A DNA stretch of 64,000 bases, from the NCBI RefSeq assembly GCF_042140245.1, contig NZ_CP159483.1, forward strand, positions 2,480,001 to 2,544,000, read 5' to 3'. The notes beneath the pieces were generated by a model. The model made no database searches. It worked only from the letters and a program-made list of their open reading frames with translations, and was not told where the DNA came from. Source of the DNA: MH13 sp042140245. GTDB taxonomy: Bacteria > Pseudomonadota > Alphaproteobacteria > Rhizobiales > MH13. Below are positions 31,368-39,732 of the stretch, piece by piece. A program made the translations under genes and the position numbers. Numbering within the stretch: position 1 is the first letter of the stretch; every line of letters starts with the position of its first letter.

Positions 31368-32784
31368 AGGCGGTCTGCTCGACTTCGCTCGGTACTTCTT
31401 CGCTGATCGTGAGGGTCAGCACTTCATTGAAGGTCCGCACCATCACGTTATTGGATCGACGCTAGATAGAGTTTTGGCAGGTGAAATCAGCCGTCTCCTG
31501 ATCACCTTGCCTCCCGGTTACACCAAGACCGAACTTGCCGTGGTCAATTTCATTGCCAAGGGCTTTCAAGTTAACCCGGCAAGTCGGTTCATCCATGCAA
31601 CGTTCTCCGACGATCTGGCGCGAGAGAACAGCGACAAGATCAAGGAACTGATCAACCTCGAAGCGTTTCAGGGTCTGCAAGCTGTTTCGATCCGTTCAGA
31701 CAGCAGCGCCAAGGATCGTTGGAAGACCATTGAGGGTGGGGGCATGCTTGCCAAGGCGGCAGGCGGCCCCATCACGGGCTTTCGGGCTGGCCGGATGGAG
31801 AAGGACAAGTTCACTGGCGCGCTGGTCGTTGATGACCCTCTAAAGCCAGACGATGCGTTCTCGCCAATGAAACGACAGACGGTCAACAATCGGGCAACGA
31901 ACACATTCAGATCGCGCCTGGCCCATGAAGGTGTGCCGATCATTGTGATCATGCAGCGCCTTCACACAGAGGACTTTGCGGGCCATTTGCTCACGGGTGG
32001 GACTGGTGAGACGTGGCATCATCTGGACCTGCCAGTCGTCATCGATAGGGCGGCGGATTACCCCAAGGAATGGACGCACGGCCAGCCGGTCGAGCATGAT
32101 CTACCAGAAGGCGCGCTCTGGCCAGAAAAACACTCTCTGGATGAGATCGAGGTGCTCAAGGCTGATGAGTACACCTACAACAGCCAGTATCGGCAACGCC
32201 CCGCATCTGTTGAAGGCGCGTTGTTCAACATGGACGGGTTCCAGTTCTACAACGAACTGCCGCCCGTCGATCACTACAAGATGTACGCTGATACCGCGCA
32301 GAAGACGAAAGAGCGCAACGACTTCAGCGTCATTCAGCTTTGGGCCAAGTCCAAGTCTGGCGGGATCTACCTAGTCGATCAGCTTCGCGGCAAATGGGAA
32401 GCGCCAACGCTGGAGAGCACGGCGAGGGCCTTTTGGGCCAAGCACAAAGACAAGAACGTTCGCGGTCTAGCGGTTGAGGACAAATCATCTGGCACTGGCT
32501 TGATCCAGTCCCTAAGCACAGCGCGGCCGGGATTGGACCTTATCCCCGTCATCGCGGTCCCTCGCAGCAACGACAAGTACACGCGGGGCATGGACGCGGC
32601 ACCTTGGATCAACTCTGGTGCTGTTCACTTGCCTGCCAAGGCGGACTTCCTGCCAACCCTGAAAGTGGAGTTGCAGATGTTTGATGGCCTTGGAACTGGC
32701 TTCGATGACCAGGTGGACCCACTCATGGATGCGATAGCCGACATGCTAGGTGGTTTTCACTACGACTGGGCTGGCGCCCTTTGA
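31294..32784 (+). CDS. Terminase large subunit
   Basis: The 496-residue packaging motor has an N-terminal ATPase: ISRLLITLPPGYTKTELAVV provides the variant Walker A, FIHATFSDDLARENSDKI the following helix, and GALVVDDPLKPDDAF the Walker B region. The C-terminal nuclease (Terminase_6C, RNase H fold) has HYKMYADTAQKTKERNDFSV with the catalytic Asp, LAVEDKSSGTGLIQSL, and FDDQVDPLMDAI near the end. It translocates DNA into the prohead and cuts the concatemer. The start is a TTG at 31294 inside the small-subunit gene. Confidence 0.93.
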   Translation: MSNPNDLASTQAFLASVQEWKLRPEGGLLDFARYFFADREGQHFIEGPHHHVIGSTLDRVLAGEISRLLITLPPGYTKTELAVVNFIAKGFQVNPASRFIHATFSDDLARENSDKIKELINLEAFQGLQAVSIRSDSSAKDRWKTIEGGGMLAKAAGGPITGFRAGRMEKDKFTGALVVDDPLKPDDAFSPMKRQTVNNRATNTFRSRLAHEGVPIIVIMQRLHTEDFAGHLLTGGTGETWHHLDLPVVIDRAADYPKEWTHGQPVEHDLPEGALWPEKHSLDEIEVLKADEYTYNSQYRQRPASVEGALFNMDGFQFYNELPPVDHYKMYADTAQKTKERNDFSVIQLWAKSKSGGIYLVDQLRGKWEAPTLESTARAFWAKHKDKNVRGLAVEDKSSGTGLIQSLSTARPGLDLIPVIAVPRSNDKYTRGMDAAPWINSGAVHLPAKADFLPTLKVELQMFDGLGTGFDDQVDPLMDAIADMLGGFHYDWAGAL

Positions 32785-34094
32785 CTTCGCTTTTCGACGG
32801 CCTGCGGAACCTTGTGTCTGGGCTGGGCAGTTCGCGAGATAAGGCGTCTGCTGCAAGCTATAACTGGCAAGAACTAGATGCCAAGGAATTGCGTGACGCC
32901 TATCGCTCATCGTGGCTGGCTAAAAAGATTGTCGATATCCCGGCGCAAGATGCGGTCCGTGACTGGCGAGAGTGGCAGGCTCAAGCAGACCAAATAAGCG
33001 AAATAGAAGCAGAAGAGAAACGCCTGGGGGTGCAGGCCAAGGTCAGACAGGCACAGATCCTGGCTAGGCTGTACGGCGGTGCGGCCATCTACATTGCTAC
33101 AAGCGACCGCAGCCCAGAGAAGCCACTTGATCCAACATCGATCAGAACGGCTGGGATCGAGGCGCTGGTTGTCGTTTCGCGACATTGCCTAAGCGCTTAC
33201 GAAACACAGGATAACACCCTCCTACCAGGGTACGGTGAACCCTCGCTCTACACGGTTGAAGGCGGAGTGTTCGTTCATCCATCGCGGTTGGTGGTGTTTG
33301 ATGGTGCCGCATTGCCTGACCCCGACATGCGCCCAGATGGTTGGGGCGATAGTGTCCTGCAAACGACGCTCGATGCTGTCAAAGCGACCGATAGCGTAGC
33401 AGCTAACATCCTGAGCCTGACCTACGAGGCCAAGGTGGATGTGGTGAAGGTCCCGCGCTTTACCGAAGGCCTGCGCAGTGGTGGCCCAGCGTATGAGAAG
33501 GCCATGTTAGATCGTTGGCGCCTTGCGATGGCCGGGAAGGGTATCAACGGCGCGTTGATGATCGACGCGGAAGAAGAATACCAGCAGAAAACACTATCCT
33601 TCGCGAGTATCCCGGACGTCTGGGATCGGTTCATGATCACAGTATCTGGTGCATCAGACATTCCCGTCACGCGCCTTTTTGGACGTGCCCCAGCGGGCAT
33701 GAACGCCACAGGCGAAGCCGACACAAGTAACTACTACGACATGGTCAAGGGTATCCAAACCGGGTCTCTGCAGCCCGCAATGGCGATCCTTGACGAGTGT
33801 CTGATCCACTCAGCTCTTGGAGCCCGCCCAGACGAAGTTTTCTACAACTGGCGTCCGCTTCAGCAGCCAAGTGCGAAAGAACGCGCAGAGGTCGCAGACA
33901 AGACGACGTCAGCCTTCGAACGTGTCCACCGGATGACCGATTTGGTTCCGGAAGAGCCGCTCGGCAAAGCGTTGATCAATGCACTGACAGAAAGCGGGAT
34001 CGCTCCCGGCCTTGAGGCCGATGTCGATGAGTATTTCGCGGGCGACCGTGAAGACGAAGACGATCCTGACCCGGCTCTTCGGCCAGAGGACTAA
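32781..34094 (+). CDS. Portal protein (DUF1073 / Acb1-family-annotated portal)
   Basis: The 437-residue protein contains YRSSWLAKKIVDIPAQDAVR, DWREWQ, ILARLYGGAAIYIAT, SRLVVFDGAALPD, GASDIPVTRLFGRAPAGMNA and TGEADTSNYYDMV, with a helical, acidic C-terminus. This is the DUF1073 portal family, which forms the 12-subunit DNA gate of the head. Public databases often label it anti-CBASS Acb1 family because some members carry an Acb1 domain. I see no extra C-terminal phosphodiesterase domain or H-x-T pair here, so portal is the function. TTG start overlapping the terminase stop. Confidence 0.88.
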   Translation: MTSLFDGLRNLVSGLGSSRDKASAASYNWQELDAKELRDAYRSSWLAKKIVDIPAQDAVRDWREWQAQADQISEIEAEEKRLGVQAKVRQAQILARLYGGAAIYIATSDRSPEKPLDPTSIRTAGIEALVVVSRHCLSAYETQDNTLLPGYGEPSLYTVEGGVFVHPSRLVVFDGAALPDPDMRPDGWGDSVLQTTLDAVKATDSVAANILSLTYEAKVDVVKVPRFTEGLRSGGPAYEKAMLDRWRLAMAGKGINGALMIDAEEEYQQKTLSFASIPDVWDRFMITVSGASDIPVTRLFGRAPAGMNATGEADTSNYYDMVKGIQTGSLQPAMAILDECLIHSALGARPDEVFYNWRPLQQPSAKERAEVADKTTSAFERVHRMTDLVPEEPLGKALINALTESGIAPGLEADVDEYFAGDREDEDDPDPALRPED

Positions 34095-34097
34095 CCC

Positions 34098-35204
34098 ATG
34101 CGCTTCACTGACACCGCCCCGCTTGGGGCAACCCGCATCTCGCGGGACGGATACCTATTGGCTGAAGCAGCGTGCGCACGCACGGGCTGCCAAGTCTATC
34201 TCGGCAAGGAGTTGGGCGCCGAAGCTGGATTCGAAGACGAGAATGCCATCACGGTCTACCGACCAGAAGAAGCGGTCTTCAATCAGGACAGTCTAGCAAC
34301 CTACGCAGGCAAACCGGTGACCATTGGTCATCCCAGCGAAGATGTAACCGCTGAGAACTGGAAAGATCACGCGGTAGGCGAGGTGGCGGATGAAATCGTC
34401 CGCGACGGTCAGACTGTCCGCGTTGCCTTCATGGTTCGCGATGCCGCTGCGATCAAAGCAGTCGAGGCGGGAACCCGTGAAATCAGCATGGGCTACTCGA
34501 CGAACATCGAGAAGCGTGAGGGCGTAGCGCCGGACGGCACGCCCTATCAGGCAGTCCAGACAGGTCCAATCACAATCAACCACTTGGCGCTCGTGGATCG
34601 GGCGAGGGGCGGTTCAGAGCTTCGCATTGGCGACAGTGCGGGCAAGTGGGGCGCGGCCCCTATCACCATGAGCGACATCAAGGAGAAAACCATGTCAGAT
34701 GCTCTGAAGACGGTGGTGTTGGGGGATAAGGCCGTCAAGGTCGATGCCTCTGACATTGCTGCAATCGAGGCCTTCAAAACCTCGCAAGCGAAGGCGCTTG
34801 CCGACGCAGAAACCGCCCACAAAGCGGCCATCGATGCCAAAGACAAAGAGATCGCGACCAAAGACGCGAAAATCGAAGAGCTGGAGAAATCCAAGCTTTC
34901 CGACAATGATCTTGACGCAAGAGTTGAGGCACGCGCTTCGCTGCTCGATGCAGCTCGCAAGATTGCCAAGGACGTGAAGACGGACGGCGTTGCCGACACG
35001 GACATCCGCAAGGCTGTGGTTTCGGCCAAACTTGGAGATGCTGCCGTCAAGGATCGTTCTGACGCCTACATCGAGGCTCGCTTCGATGTTCTGGCTGAAG
35101 ACGTCTCGAAGTCCGACCCGGTCGCGGATGCACTCTCCCAACCATCCAAACAGAAACTGAACGACGGCTGGGGCGATGTTGTCCCTATGCGTAAGGAGGC
35201 CTGA
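34098..35204 (+). CDS. DUF2213 head maturation protease fused to scaffold
   Basis: The 368-residue protein has an N-terminal DUF2213 domain (about 1-185): DGYLLAEAACARTG, YAGKPVTIGHPSEDVTAENW, EISMGYSTNIEKREG and ITINHLALVDRARGG. The His of GHPS and the Ser of SMGYS are candidates for a protease active site. Residues 199-368 are a coiled-coil scaffold (KALADAETAHKAAIDAKDKE). A strong internal start lies at the junction: AAGGAG at 34680-34685 and ATG at 34692 in frame, predicting a separate scaffold as with lambda C/Nu3. It follows the portal by 3 bp. Confidence 0.82.
   Translation: MRFTDTAPLGATRISRDGYLLAEAACARTGCQVYLGKELGAEAGFEDENAITVYRPEEAVFNQDSLATYAGKPVTIGHPSEDVTAENWKDHAVGEVADEIVRDGQTVRVAFMVRDAAAIKAVEAGTREISMGYSTNIEKREGVAPDGTPYQAVQTGPITINHLALVDRARGGSELRIGDSAGKWGAAPITMSDIKEKTMSDALKTVVLGDKAVKVDASDIAAIEAFKTSQAKALADAETAHKAAIDAKDKEIATKDAKIEELEKSKLSDNDLDARVEARASLLDAARKIAKDVKTDGVADTDIRKAVVSAKLGDAAVKDRSDAYIEARFDVLAEDVSKSDPVADALSQPSKQKLNDGWGDVVPMRKEA
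34692..35204 (+). CDS. Scaffolding protein from internal start
   Basis: The in-frame ATG at 34692 lies six bases after AAGGAG. It would give a 170-residue protein starting MSDALKTVVLGDKAVKVDAS that consists of the coiled-coil part only. Overlapping protease and scaffold genes sharing a C-terminus are well known in lambda (C/Nu3) and related phages. The wording of the sequence here, a strong ribosome binding site just where the protease domain ends, is the evidence. Confidence 0.6.
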   Translation: MSDALKTVVLGDKAVKVDASDIAAIEAFKTSQAKALADAETAHKAAIDAKDKEIATKDAKIEELEKSKLSDNDLDARVEARASLLDAARKIAKDVKTDGVADTDIRKAVVSAKLGDAAVKDRSDAYIEARFDVLAEDVSKSDPVADALSQPSKQKLNDGWGDVVPMRKEA

Positions 35205-35206
35205 TC

Positions 35207-35587
35207 ATGACCATTATCACTGAAGGTGCTCGCAAAGCTGAGTTCATGATTTCCGAAGCGAACGACTGGCGGTCGCGTAACGAAGTCGTTGTGACGGTCC
35301 CGGCCAACACCACGCTTGAGGCAGGCACGGTACTTGGCGAAATCACCTCGTCCGGCAAATTCGTGCGCCATGATGCTGGTGCGTCTAACGGCTCACAGAC
35401 TGAAGCCGGCATCTTGTTCGCCAACCTTGTGAACACCACCGGATCGGCGGTGGATTTTGATGCAACCAACGTCGCCCGCGATGCGGAAGTGCGCCAGTCC
35501 GGCCTCACTTACGAGGATGGCGCTGACGCCACTCAAATCACCACGACCAATGCCGCGCTTGCCGGTCTTGGCATCATCGTCCGCTGA
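35207..35587 (+). CDS. Head decoration protein (lambda D-like)
   Basis: The 126-residue protein has SRNEVVVTVPANTTLEAGTV, LGEITSSGKFV, GSQTEAGILFANLVNTTG and a final GLGIIVR. This is the pattern of the lambda gpD/HDPD family, trimers that plug and strengthen the expanded capsid. It lies directly before the major capsid gene as in lambda, with GAAAGGAGG after it serving the next gene. Complete. Confidence 0.88.
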   Translation: MTIITEGARKAEFMISEANDWRSRNEVVVTVPANTTLEAGTVLGEITSSGKFVRHDAGASNGSQTEAGILFANLVNTTGSAVDFDATNVARDAEVRQSGLTYEDGADATQITTTNAALAGLGIIVR

Positions 35588-35602
35588 AAGGAGGGCTGAC
35601 AC

Positions 35603-36622
35603 ATGGCCACCATGGACATTTTCAATAACTCGGCTTTCAGCGCGACATCCTTGTCGGGCATGGTTGAGAAGATGGACTACGTTCCTCAGCTCTTGGGTTC
35701 CTTGAGCCTGTTCGAGCCGGAACCAGTTCGTACACGCAACGTCTTCGTGGATCGGATAGAAGGCGGGCTGACGCTCATCCCGACATCGGCAGACGGCGCT
35801 CCTCCTGATGTGCTGGATGGCGAGGATCGTGATGCGGTCAATCTGCGCACGACACGTCTTGCCAAGCGCTTCACGCTCTATGCTCACGAATTGGATGGCA
35901 TCCGTGCCACGGGTTCAGAATCCGAGCTGATGAACGTGCAGCGCGAGTATGGCCGCCGTCTTGGCCGCCTGCGTAACGATATGGAGGTGACGCACGAGCA
36001 TCACCGCCTGGGTGCGCTTCAGGGCGTTCTGCTCGATGCTGATGGTTCGACGGTCATCTATGACTACTCCACCGAGTTCAACGAAGCCATTCCGGCTGCC
36101 GTGAGCTTTGAGTTGGATGTCGATACAACGGACGTACACAAGCTGTGTAAGAACATTGCCCGTAGCATGGCTCGCTCGGGTAAGGGCTCGTTGGCAGGCG
36201 CATCAATCCACGCTTTGGCTGGTGATGACTTCTATGACGCGCTGATCTCCCATCCGAATGTCGAGAAGTTCTACCTTCAGCAGCAGGCAGCCAACGCGTT
36301 GCGTGAGGCTCAAGGGCAGGTCTTCGAAAGCTTCCGCGTGGGCGGTATCACGTTCCACAACTATCGCGGGACCGATGACAACGCCACAGTGGCGATCCCA
36401 ACAACGGAAGCGAAGTTTTTCCCGGTCGGTGCGCGTGATGTCTTCAAGGTGGCCTATTCACCTCTTGAGGCTCTTCAGTTCGTCAACACGCCTGGTCAGT
36501 CGGTCTACTCCATCAACGTGCCGGATCGTGAGCGCAACATGTGGACCAAGGGCGAGATGTATTCCTACCCACTCTACATGTGCCAGCAGCCTCGTGTGCT
36601 GCGTCGCGCAACGCTGACATAG
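35603..36622 (+). CDS. Major capsid protein, lambda gpE family
   Basis: The 339-residue protein starts MATMDIFNNSAFSATSLSGM. It includes VDRIEGGLTLIPTSADGAPP, LAKRFTLYAHELDGIRATGS, IHALAGDDFYDALISHPNVE and a C-terminal GEMYSYPLYMCQQPRVLRRA. The family is Phage_cap_E, an HK97-fold shell protein. Length fits (lambda E is 341 residues). The decoration protein upstream and small connector gene downstream repeat the lambda order D-E-FI. Confidence 0.93.
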   Translation: MATMDIFNNSAFSATSLSGMVEKMDYVPQLLGSLSLFEPEPVRTRNVFVDRIEGGLTLIPTSADGAPPDVLDGEDRDAVNLRTTRLAKRFTLYAHELDGIRATGSESELMNVQREYGRRLGRLRNDMEVTHEHHRLGALQGVLLDADGSTVIYDYSTEFNEAIPAAVSFELDVDTTDVHKLCKNIARSMARSGKGSLAGASIHALAGDDFYDALISHPNVEKFYLQQQAANALREAQGQVFESFRVGGITFHNYRGTDDNATVAIPTTEAKFFPVGARDVFKVAYSPLEALQFVNTPGQSVYSINVPDRERNMWTKGEMYSYPLYMCQQPRVLRRATLT

Positions 36623-36632
36623 GAGGGGCGCC

Positions 36633-36923
36633 ATGAACACGGTTGAGGTGAAAAACCCTACGTTCAAGAGCAAGGCTGTCCGCGAAGCGGGTGGTTTTAC
36701 GGTCATCAAACCTGGCAAGACTGCCGAGGTCGAGGCCGATTGGTCTGACACTGAACTGGACCGTTACAGGTCGGCTGGCCTGCAAATCACCAAGGCGGGT
36801 GCGGCGAAAGCAGACCCACTGGCTGACCTCAAGGCCCAGGCTGACGAGCTTGGTATCGATTATGATGGCCGCGCGACCCAGAAGTCGTTGCAGGAAGCCA
36901 TTGACGCCAAGCTGGCTGAATAG
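36633..36923 (+). CDS. Small head protein with SAP/HeH-like C-terminus
   Basis: The 96-residue protein has a beta-rich N-terminus (VKNPTFKSKAVREAGGFTVI, GKTAEVEADWSD) and a C-terminal helix-extended loop-helix: DPLADLKAQADELGIDYDGR, then ATQKSLQEAIDAKLAE. The end resembles HeH/SAP or Rho-N modules that bind nucleic acid. In position it corresponds to lambda FI or a small head-completion factor. Function is inferred from location only. Confidence 0.6.
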   Translation: MNTVEVKNPTFKSKAVREAGGFTVIKPGKTAEVEADWSDTELDRYRSAGLQITKAGAAKADPLADLKAQADELGIDYDGRATQKSLQEAIDAKLAE

Positions 36924-36936
36924 GTGAGGGCGCGGA

Positions 36937-37359
36937 ATGGCTGATCTTGCAGGGTTCCGCGCCTATCACACCGCACGGGGTAACAGTGCCCCCACTAATG
37001 CTGATGACGCCGTTGCTGAAGCTGCTTTGGTGAGAGCAACAGACTACATCACCGACGAGTACATCTGGCGGTTTCAAAAGCAACACAAAGACCCGTTGCC
37101 TGATGCAGTCGACGAGGCGATCTACGAGGCTGCGCTGTCAGAACTGTCCGTCGAAGACGACGCAGTCGTGCTCATCGACGGTGGTTTCTGGGGCAAGACT
37201 TACACGCCCGCAGAGGCCAAGGTTTTGGTTCAGGTGGACACGATCCGTTGGCAGTACACTGGCGGTGAGAACGGCTATCAGTTCCCCGTGTCTACCAAGA
37301 TCGAAGGTCGCTTGCGGCCTTATATCCTTCCTGACGTACCTGTGGTCATAGTCGCATGA
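36937..37359 (+). CDS. Head-tail connector (DnaT-like / adaptor family)
   Basis: The 140-residue protein has FRAYHTARGNSAPTNADDAV, AALVRATDYITDEYIWRF, a proline-flanked middle, and PVSTKIEGRLRPYILPDVPV. The alternation of a four-helix N-terminal part and an ATDYID-type motif is that of the phage proteins labelled DnaT-like ssDNA-binding protein, which in head operons are most likely connector adaptors of the gp6 type. It overlaps the next gene by 4 bp. Confidence 0.7.
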   Translation: MADLAGFRAYHTARGNSAPTNADDAVAEAALVRATDYITDEYIWRFQKQHKDPLPDAVDEAIYEAALSELSVEDDAVVLIDGGFWGKTYTPAEAKVLVQVDTIRWQYTGGENGYQFPVSTKIEGRLRPYILPDVPVVIVA

Positions 37360-37724
37360 GCGGTAAGGCGATTGCTGCTGAGATTGCTAGTGCTTTGGAT
37401 GAGGCGGCAACGTCGGTCGGTAAGCGCAAGTTTCGCGTCACGTTCATTCGCGCTGGCGAGGCGACGGGCGATCCCTGGAACCCAACACCAGGTGAACCGA
37501 CGCGCCATGATTTGCGTGCCTTGCGCGGGAAGTACACGACAAATGAAATTGACGGCACTCTTATTCAGCGCGGCGATATCAAGCTGATGGTGGAGGCGGG
37601 TTCGTTTATCCCGTCCACTGCAGACACAGTAGAGATGAGCGGCAAAACCTATGCGGTCATCAACGTGGAGTTTGTCTCACCGGGCGGCGAAGCGCTGATG
37701 TACAAAGTGCAGGTGAGAAAGTGA
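37356..37724 (+). CDS. Head-closure (neck) protein
   Basis: The 122-residue, beta-rich protein has KFRVTFIRAGEATGDPWNPT, DLRALRGKYTTNEIDGTLIQ, RGDIKLMVEAG and YAVINVEFVSPGGEALMYKV. It resembles head-closure stopper proteins of siphophages, which seal the portal after packaging. Start by ATGA-type overlap. Family assignment is by fold pattern and place. Confidence 0.65.
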   Translation: MSGKAIAAEIASALDEAATSVGKRKFRVTFIRAGEATGDPWNPTPGEPTRHDLRALRGKYTTNEIDGTLIQRGDIKLMVEAGSFIPSTADTVEMSGKTYAVINVEFVSPGGEALMYKVQVRK

Positions 37725-38719
37725 CCCTCCACGAACTGCTTGCTGCATTTCCAGAAAGAGTTCGGCAGGCCTTCTTTGTCGGTATTCGCGAGATCCAGGA
37801 TCAGGCCCAGATTAATGAACTCGTAAGGGCTCTAGAGCGTGGTGATGTTCAGGGTGCAGTTGATATCCTCTATGTCGAAGAGGCAGCCTTCCGCGAGTTT
37901 CAGGAGACGTTGGAACAAGGTTACGCCGATGGTGGAGCGGCTCAGATCGCTGACTTGGGTCGATTGGAAGACCAGGAAGGCAATCGTTTCGTTTTCCGCT
38001 TCAGTACTCGCAACCCTCGCGCTGAACACATCATACGAGAGTATTCTTCTCAGCGCATAACTGCGATTGTCGAGGATCAACGGCAGGCTGTACGCCAGTC
38101 CTTGGAAGAGGGGCTTTCACGCGGGCAGAACCCACGTGCAACAGCTTTGGATGTTGTTGGACGCATTGAGCGTAGATCGCAGAGGCGTAGGGGCGGTATC
38201 ATTGGCTTGTCTGCACAAGATGAACGCGCCGTTTCTAGCGCCCGTCGAGAGCTAGAGGGCGGCGAGTTCAGCTCCTACCTGAGGCGCGACAGGAGAGATC
38301 GAAGGTTTGATGCAACAATCCGCAACGCTATACGAGAGGGCAGGCCTCTAACACGAACACAAATACAACGGCTCACGGGGCGCTACAGCGACAGACTTTT
38401 AAAACTGCGTGGTGAGACCATCGCACGTACAGAAACGCTCTCAGCGCTCAACATGGGCCGTTTTCAGGCCATTGAACAACTCATCGACACCGGCAAGGTG
38501 CGTAGGCAAGACGTTACACTGGTTTGGAACGCGGCAAAGGACTTGCGAACCCGTGATACGCATCGCGCCTTAAACGGGGAAAGCGTCAAGTTTGGCGAGG
38601 CCTTTGTCAGCCCACGTGGTGCAAGGTTGCGTTATCCCGGTGACCCGCAAGCGCCTGCATCAGAGATCGTGAATTGCAGATGTAACTTGCGAGTACGCGT
38701 TGACTATCGGGCGAACTGA
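37721..38719 (+). CDS. Mu F-like minor head protein
   Basis: The 332-residue protein has a helical N-terminus and a Mu gpF-type C-terminal domain: LRGETIARTETLSALNMGRF, WNAAKDLRTRDTHRALNGES, LRYPGDPQAPASEIVNCRCN. The ARTE, TRxxH, PGDP and NCRC blocks are all present. SPP1 gp7 and Mu F act in head morphogenesis and contact portal and DNA. It normally sits next to the portal; here it lies after the connectors. The Arg-rich middle (about 150-205) is noteworthy. Confidence 0.85.
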   Translation: MTLHELLAAFPERVRQAFFVGIREIQDQAQINELVRALERGDVQGAVDILYVEEAAFREFQETLEQGYADGGAAQIADLGRLEDQEGNRFVFRFSTRNPRAEHIIREYSSQRITAIVEDQRQAVRQSLEEGLSRGQNPRATALDVVGRIERRSQRRRGGIIGLSAQDERAVSSARRELEGGEFSSYLRRDRRDRRFDATIRNAIREGRPLTRTQIQRLTGRYSDRLLKLRGETIARTETLSALNMGRFQAIEQLIDTGKVRRQDVTLVWNAAKDLRTRDTHRALNGESVKFGEAFVSPRGARLRYPGDPQAPASEIVNCRCNLRVRVDYRAN

Positions 38720-39132
38720 TGGCGCGTCAAACATTCAGTGCAACTGTCTCAGATTGGGTGAGAGAGACTAAAGAGCGGCAGGTGGCTGTAGCGAAGACGG
38801 CAGCTCAAATGGCCTTCGATGGAGTGCTAATGCGCACGCCAAGAGCTACAGGCTTCTTGCAGGCCTCTTGGCGAGCCACTTTGGATCAGCCGCAGGCTCT
38901 CACCGACCAAAATCCTGGTGGTGGCTCTGCTTTTCAACCAGAGGGTCTTGAACTCGCAATTGCCGGGTGGGATGGAAATAACCCACTCTATCTGACGTTC
39001 TCAGCCAACTACGCGGGCTACGTGGAATACGGGTCAAACGGTCGTGCGGGAGTTGGCATGGTCCGACTAGAGGCCGCGATGTGGCAAGCTACTGTTGACC
39101 AGGCTGTTGCTCGCGTTCGCGGCGCTCGATGA
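38719..39132 (+). CDS. Tail completion protein, HK97 gp10 family
   Basis: The 137-residue protein has MAFDGVLMRTPRATGFLQAS, WRATLDQP, and a conserved YVEYGSNGRAGVGMVRLEAA near the end. The TPxxTGxLxxSW and YxxYxExG features mark the HK97 gp10-like tail-completion family, which works at the head-tail joint. It starts one base after the Mu F-like stop region. Its last 44 bp overlap a small minus-strand frame. Confidence 0.8.
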   Translation: MARQTFSATVSDWVRETKERQVAVAKTAAQMAFDGVLMRTPRATGFLQASWRATLDQPQALTDQNPGGGSAFQPEGLELAIAGWDGNNPLYLTFSANYAGYVEYGSNGRAGVGMVRLEAAMWQATVDQAVARVRGAR

Positions 39133-39283
39133 GAAGCTCATAGGACATCAACAACCGGGATAGTGCTCCACGCGCGGCCTCTAGAGCCGTGTTTCCGTGG
39201 GTGCTTGCGCCTTTATCAGCGCCCAAAGCGTCGTGTGCCGCAATGATCCGTTGTCGCACCTCTTCATCGGTTAACTCGGTCAA
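39089..39283 (-). CDS. Possible small reverse-strand gene in the late operon
   Basis: The 64-residue frame starts with TTG at 39283 (AAAGGT seven bases upstream) and reads MTELTDEEVRQRIIAAHDAL, then GNTALEAARGALSRLLMSYE. It looks protein-like, a soluble amphipathic helical protein, and fills most of an otherwise unexplained 165-bp interval between tail genes on the other strand. No family recognised. It could also be chance. Confidence 0.35.
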   Translation of the reverse strand: MTELTDEEVRQRIIAAHDALGADKGASTHGNTALEAARGALSRLLMSYELLIERREREQQPGQQ

Positions 39284-39297
39284 TCAAGGCACCTTTC

Positions 39298-39720
39298 ATG
39301 GCAACTCATATTGAGGCGGTCATCGCTAACGGTTTGTTGGCGAGGGCATCGACCGTAGCCCTGCCAACAGGGTTTGAAAAGGCTTGGCCAAACGTGCCGT
39401 ACAGCCCCGAAGGCAACACAACTGGGTACGTACGGTTCTCTGTTCTCAAAAACACACCAACGAACCCCCGCATCCGGTTTGGGGATGAACCAATCCGCAG
39501 AGGCATTTTCCAGGCTTCGGTGTTCATGCCTGAGGGCAACGGCATCATCTTGATCAGCGATGTTGCTGCCAGTGTCCGAGATGCTTTTGCGCGTGGAACG
39601 AAAATCATCAGCGGCTCAGTCACGATCCGCATTGATGAAGAGCCTTCCATTGGACAGAACCTACAAGATGGCGTTTGGGTGCAGGTCCCGGTGTCGATCC
39701 CATACATCGTTTATCCATAA
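39298..39720 (+). CDS. Tail terminator-like protein
   Basis: The 140-residue protein includes FEKAWPNVPYSPEGNTTGYV, RFSVLKNTPTNP, RGIFQASVFMPEGNGI and QVPVSIPYIVYP. These match the DUF4128/lambda gpU-like tail terminator pattern (W.N..F.P.....Y.R......N....Q......G.V...P...P). It caps the tail tube and sets its final length with the tape measure. It precedes the tail tube gene, as in lambda. Confidence 0.75.
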   Translation: MATHIEAVIANGLLARASTVALPTGFEKAWPNVPYSPEGNTTGYVRFSVLKNTPTNPRIRFGDEPIRRGIFQASVFMPEGNGIILISDVAASVRDAFARGTKIISGSVTIRIDEEPSIGQNLQDGVWVQVPVSIPYIVYP

Positions 39721-39732
39721 GGAGGGACAGAC

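Noticed and set aside
32781..34094. Reading the portal gene as an anti-CBASS Acb1 protein
   Set aside because: The label comes from database naming of the DUF1073 family; I see only the portal core and no phosphodiesterase motif.
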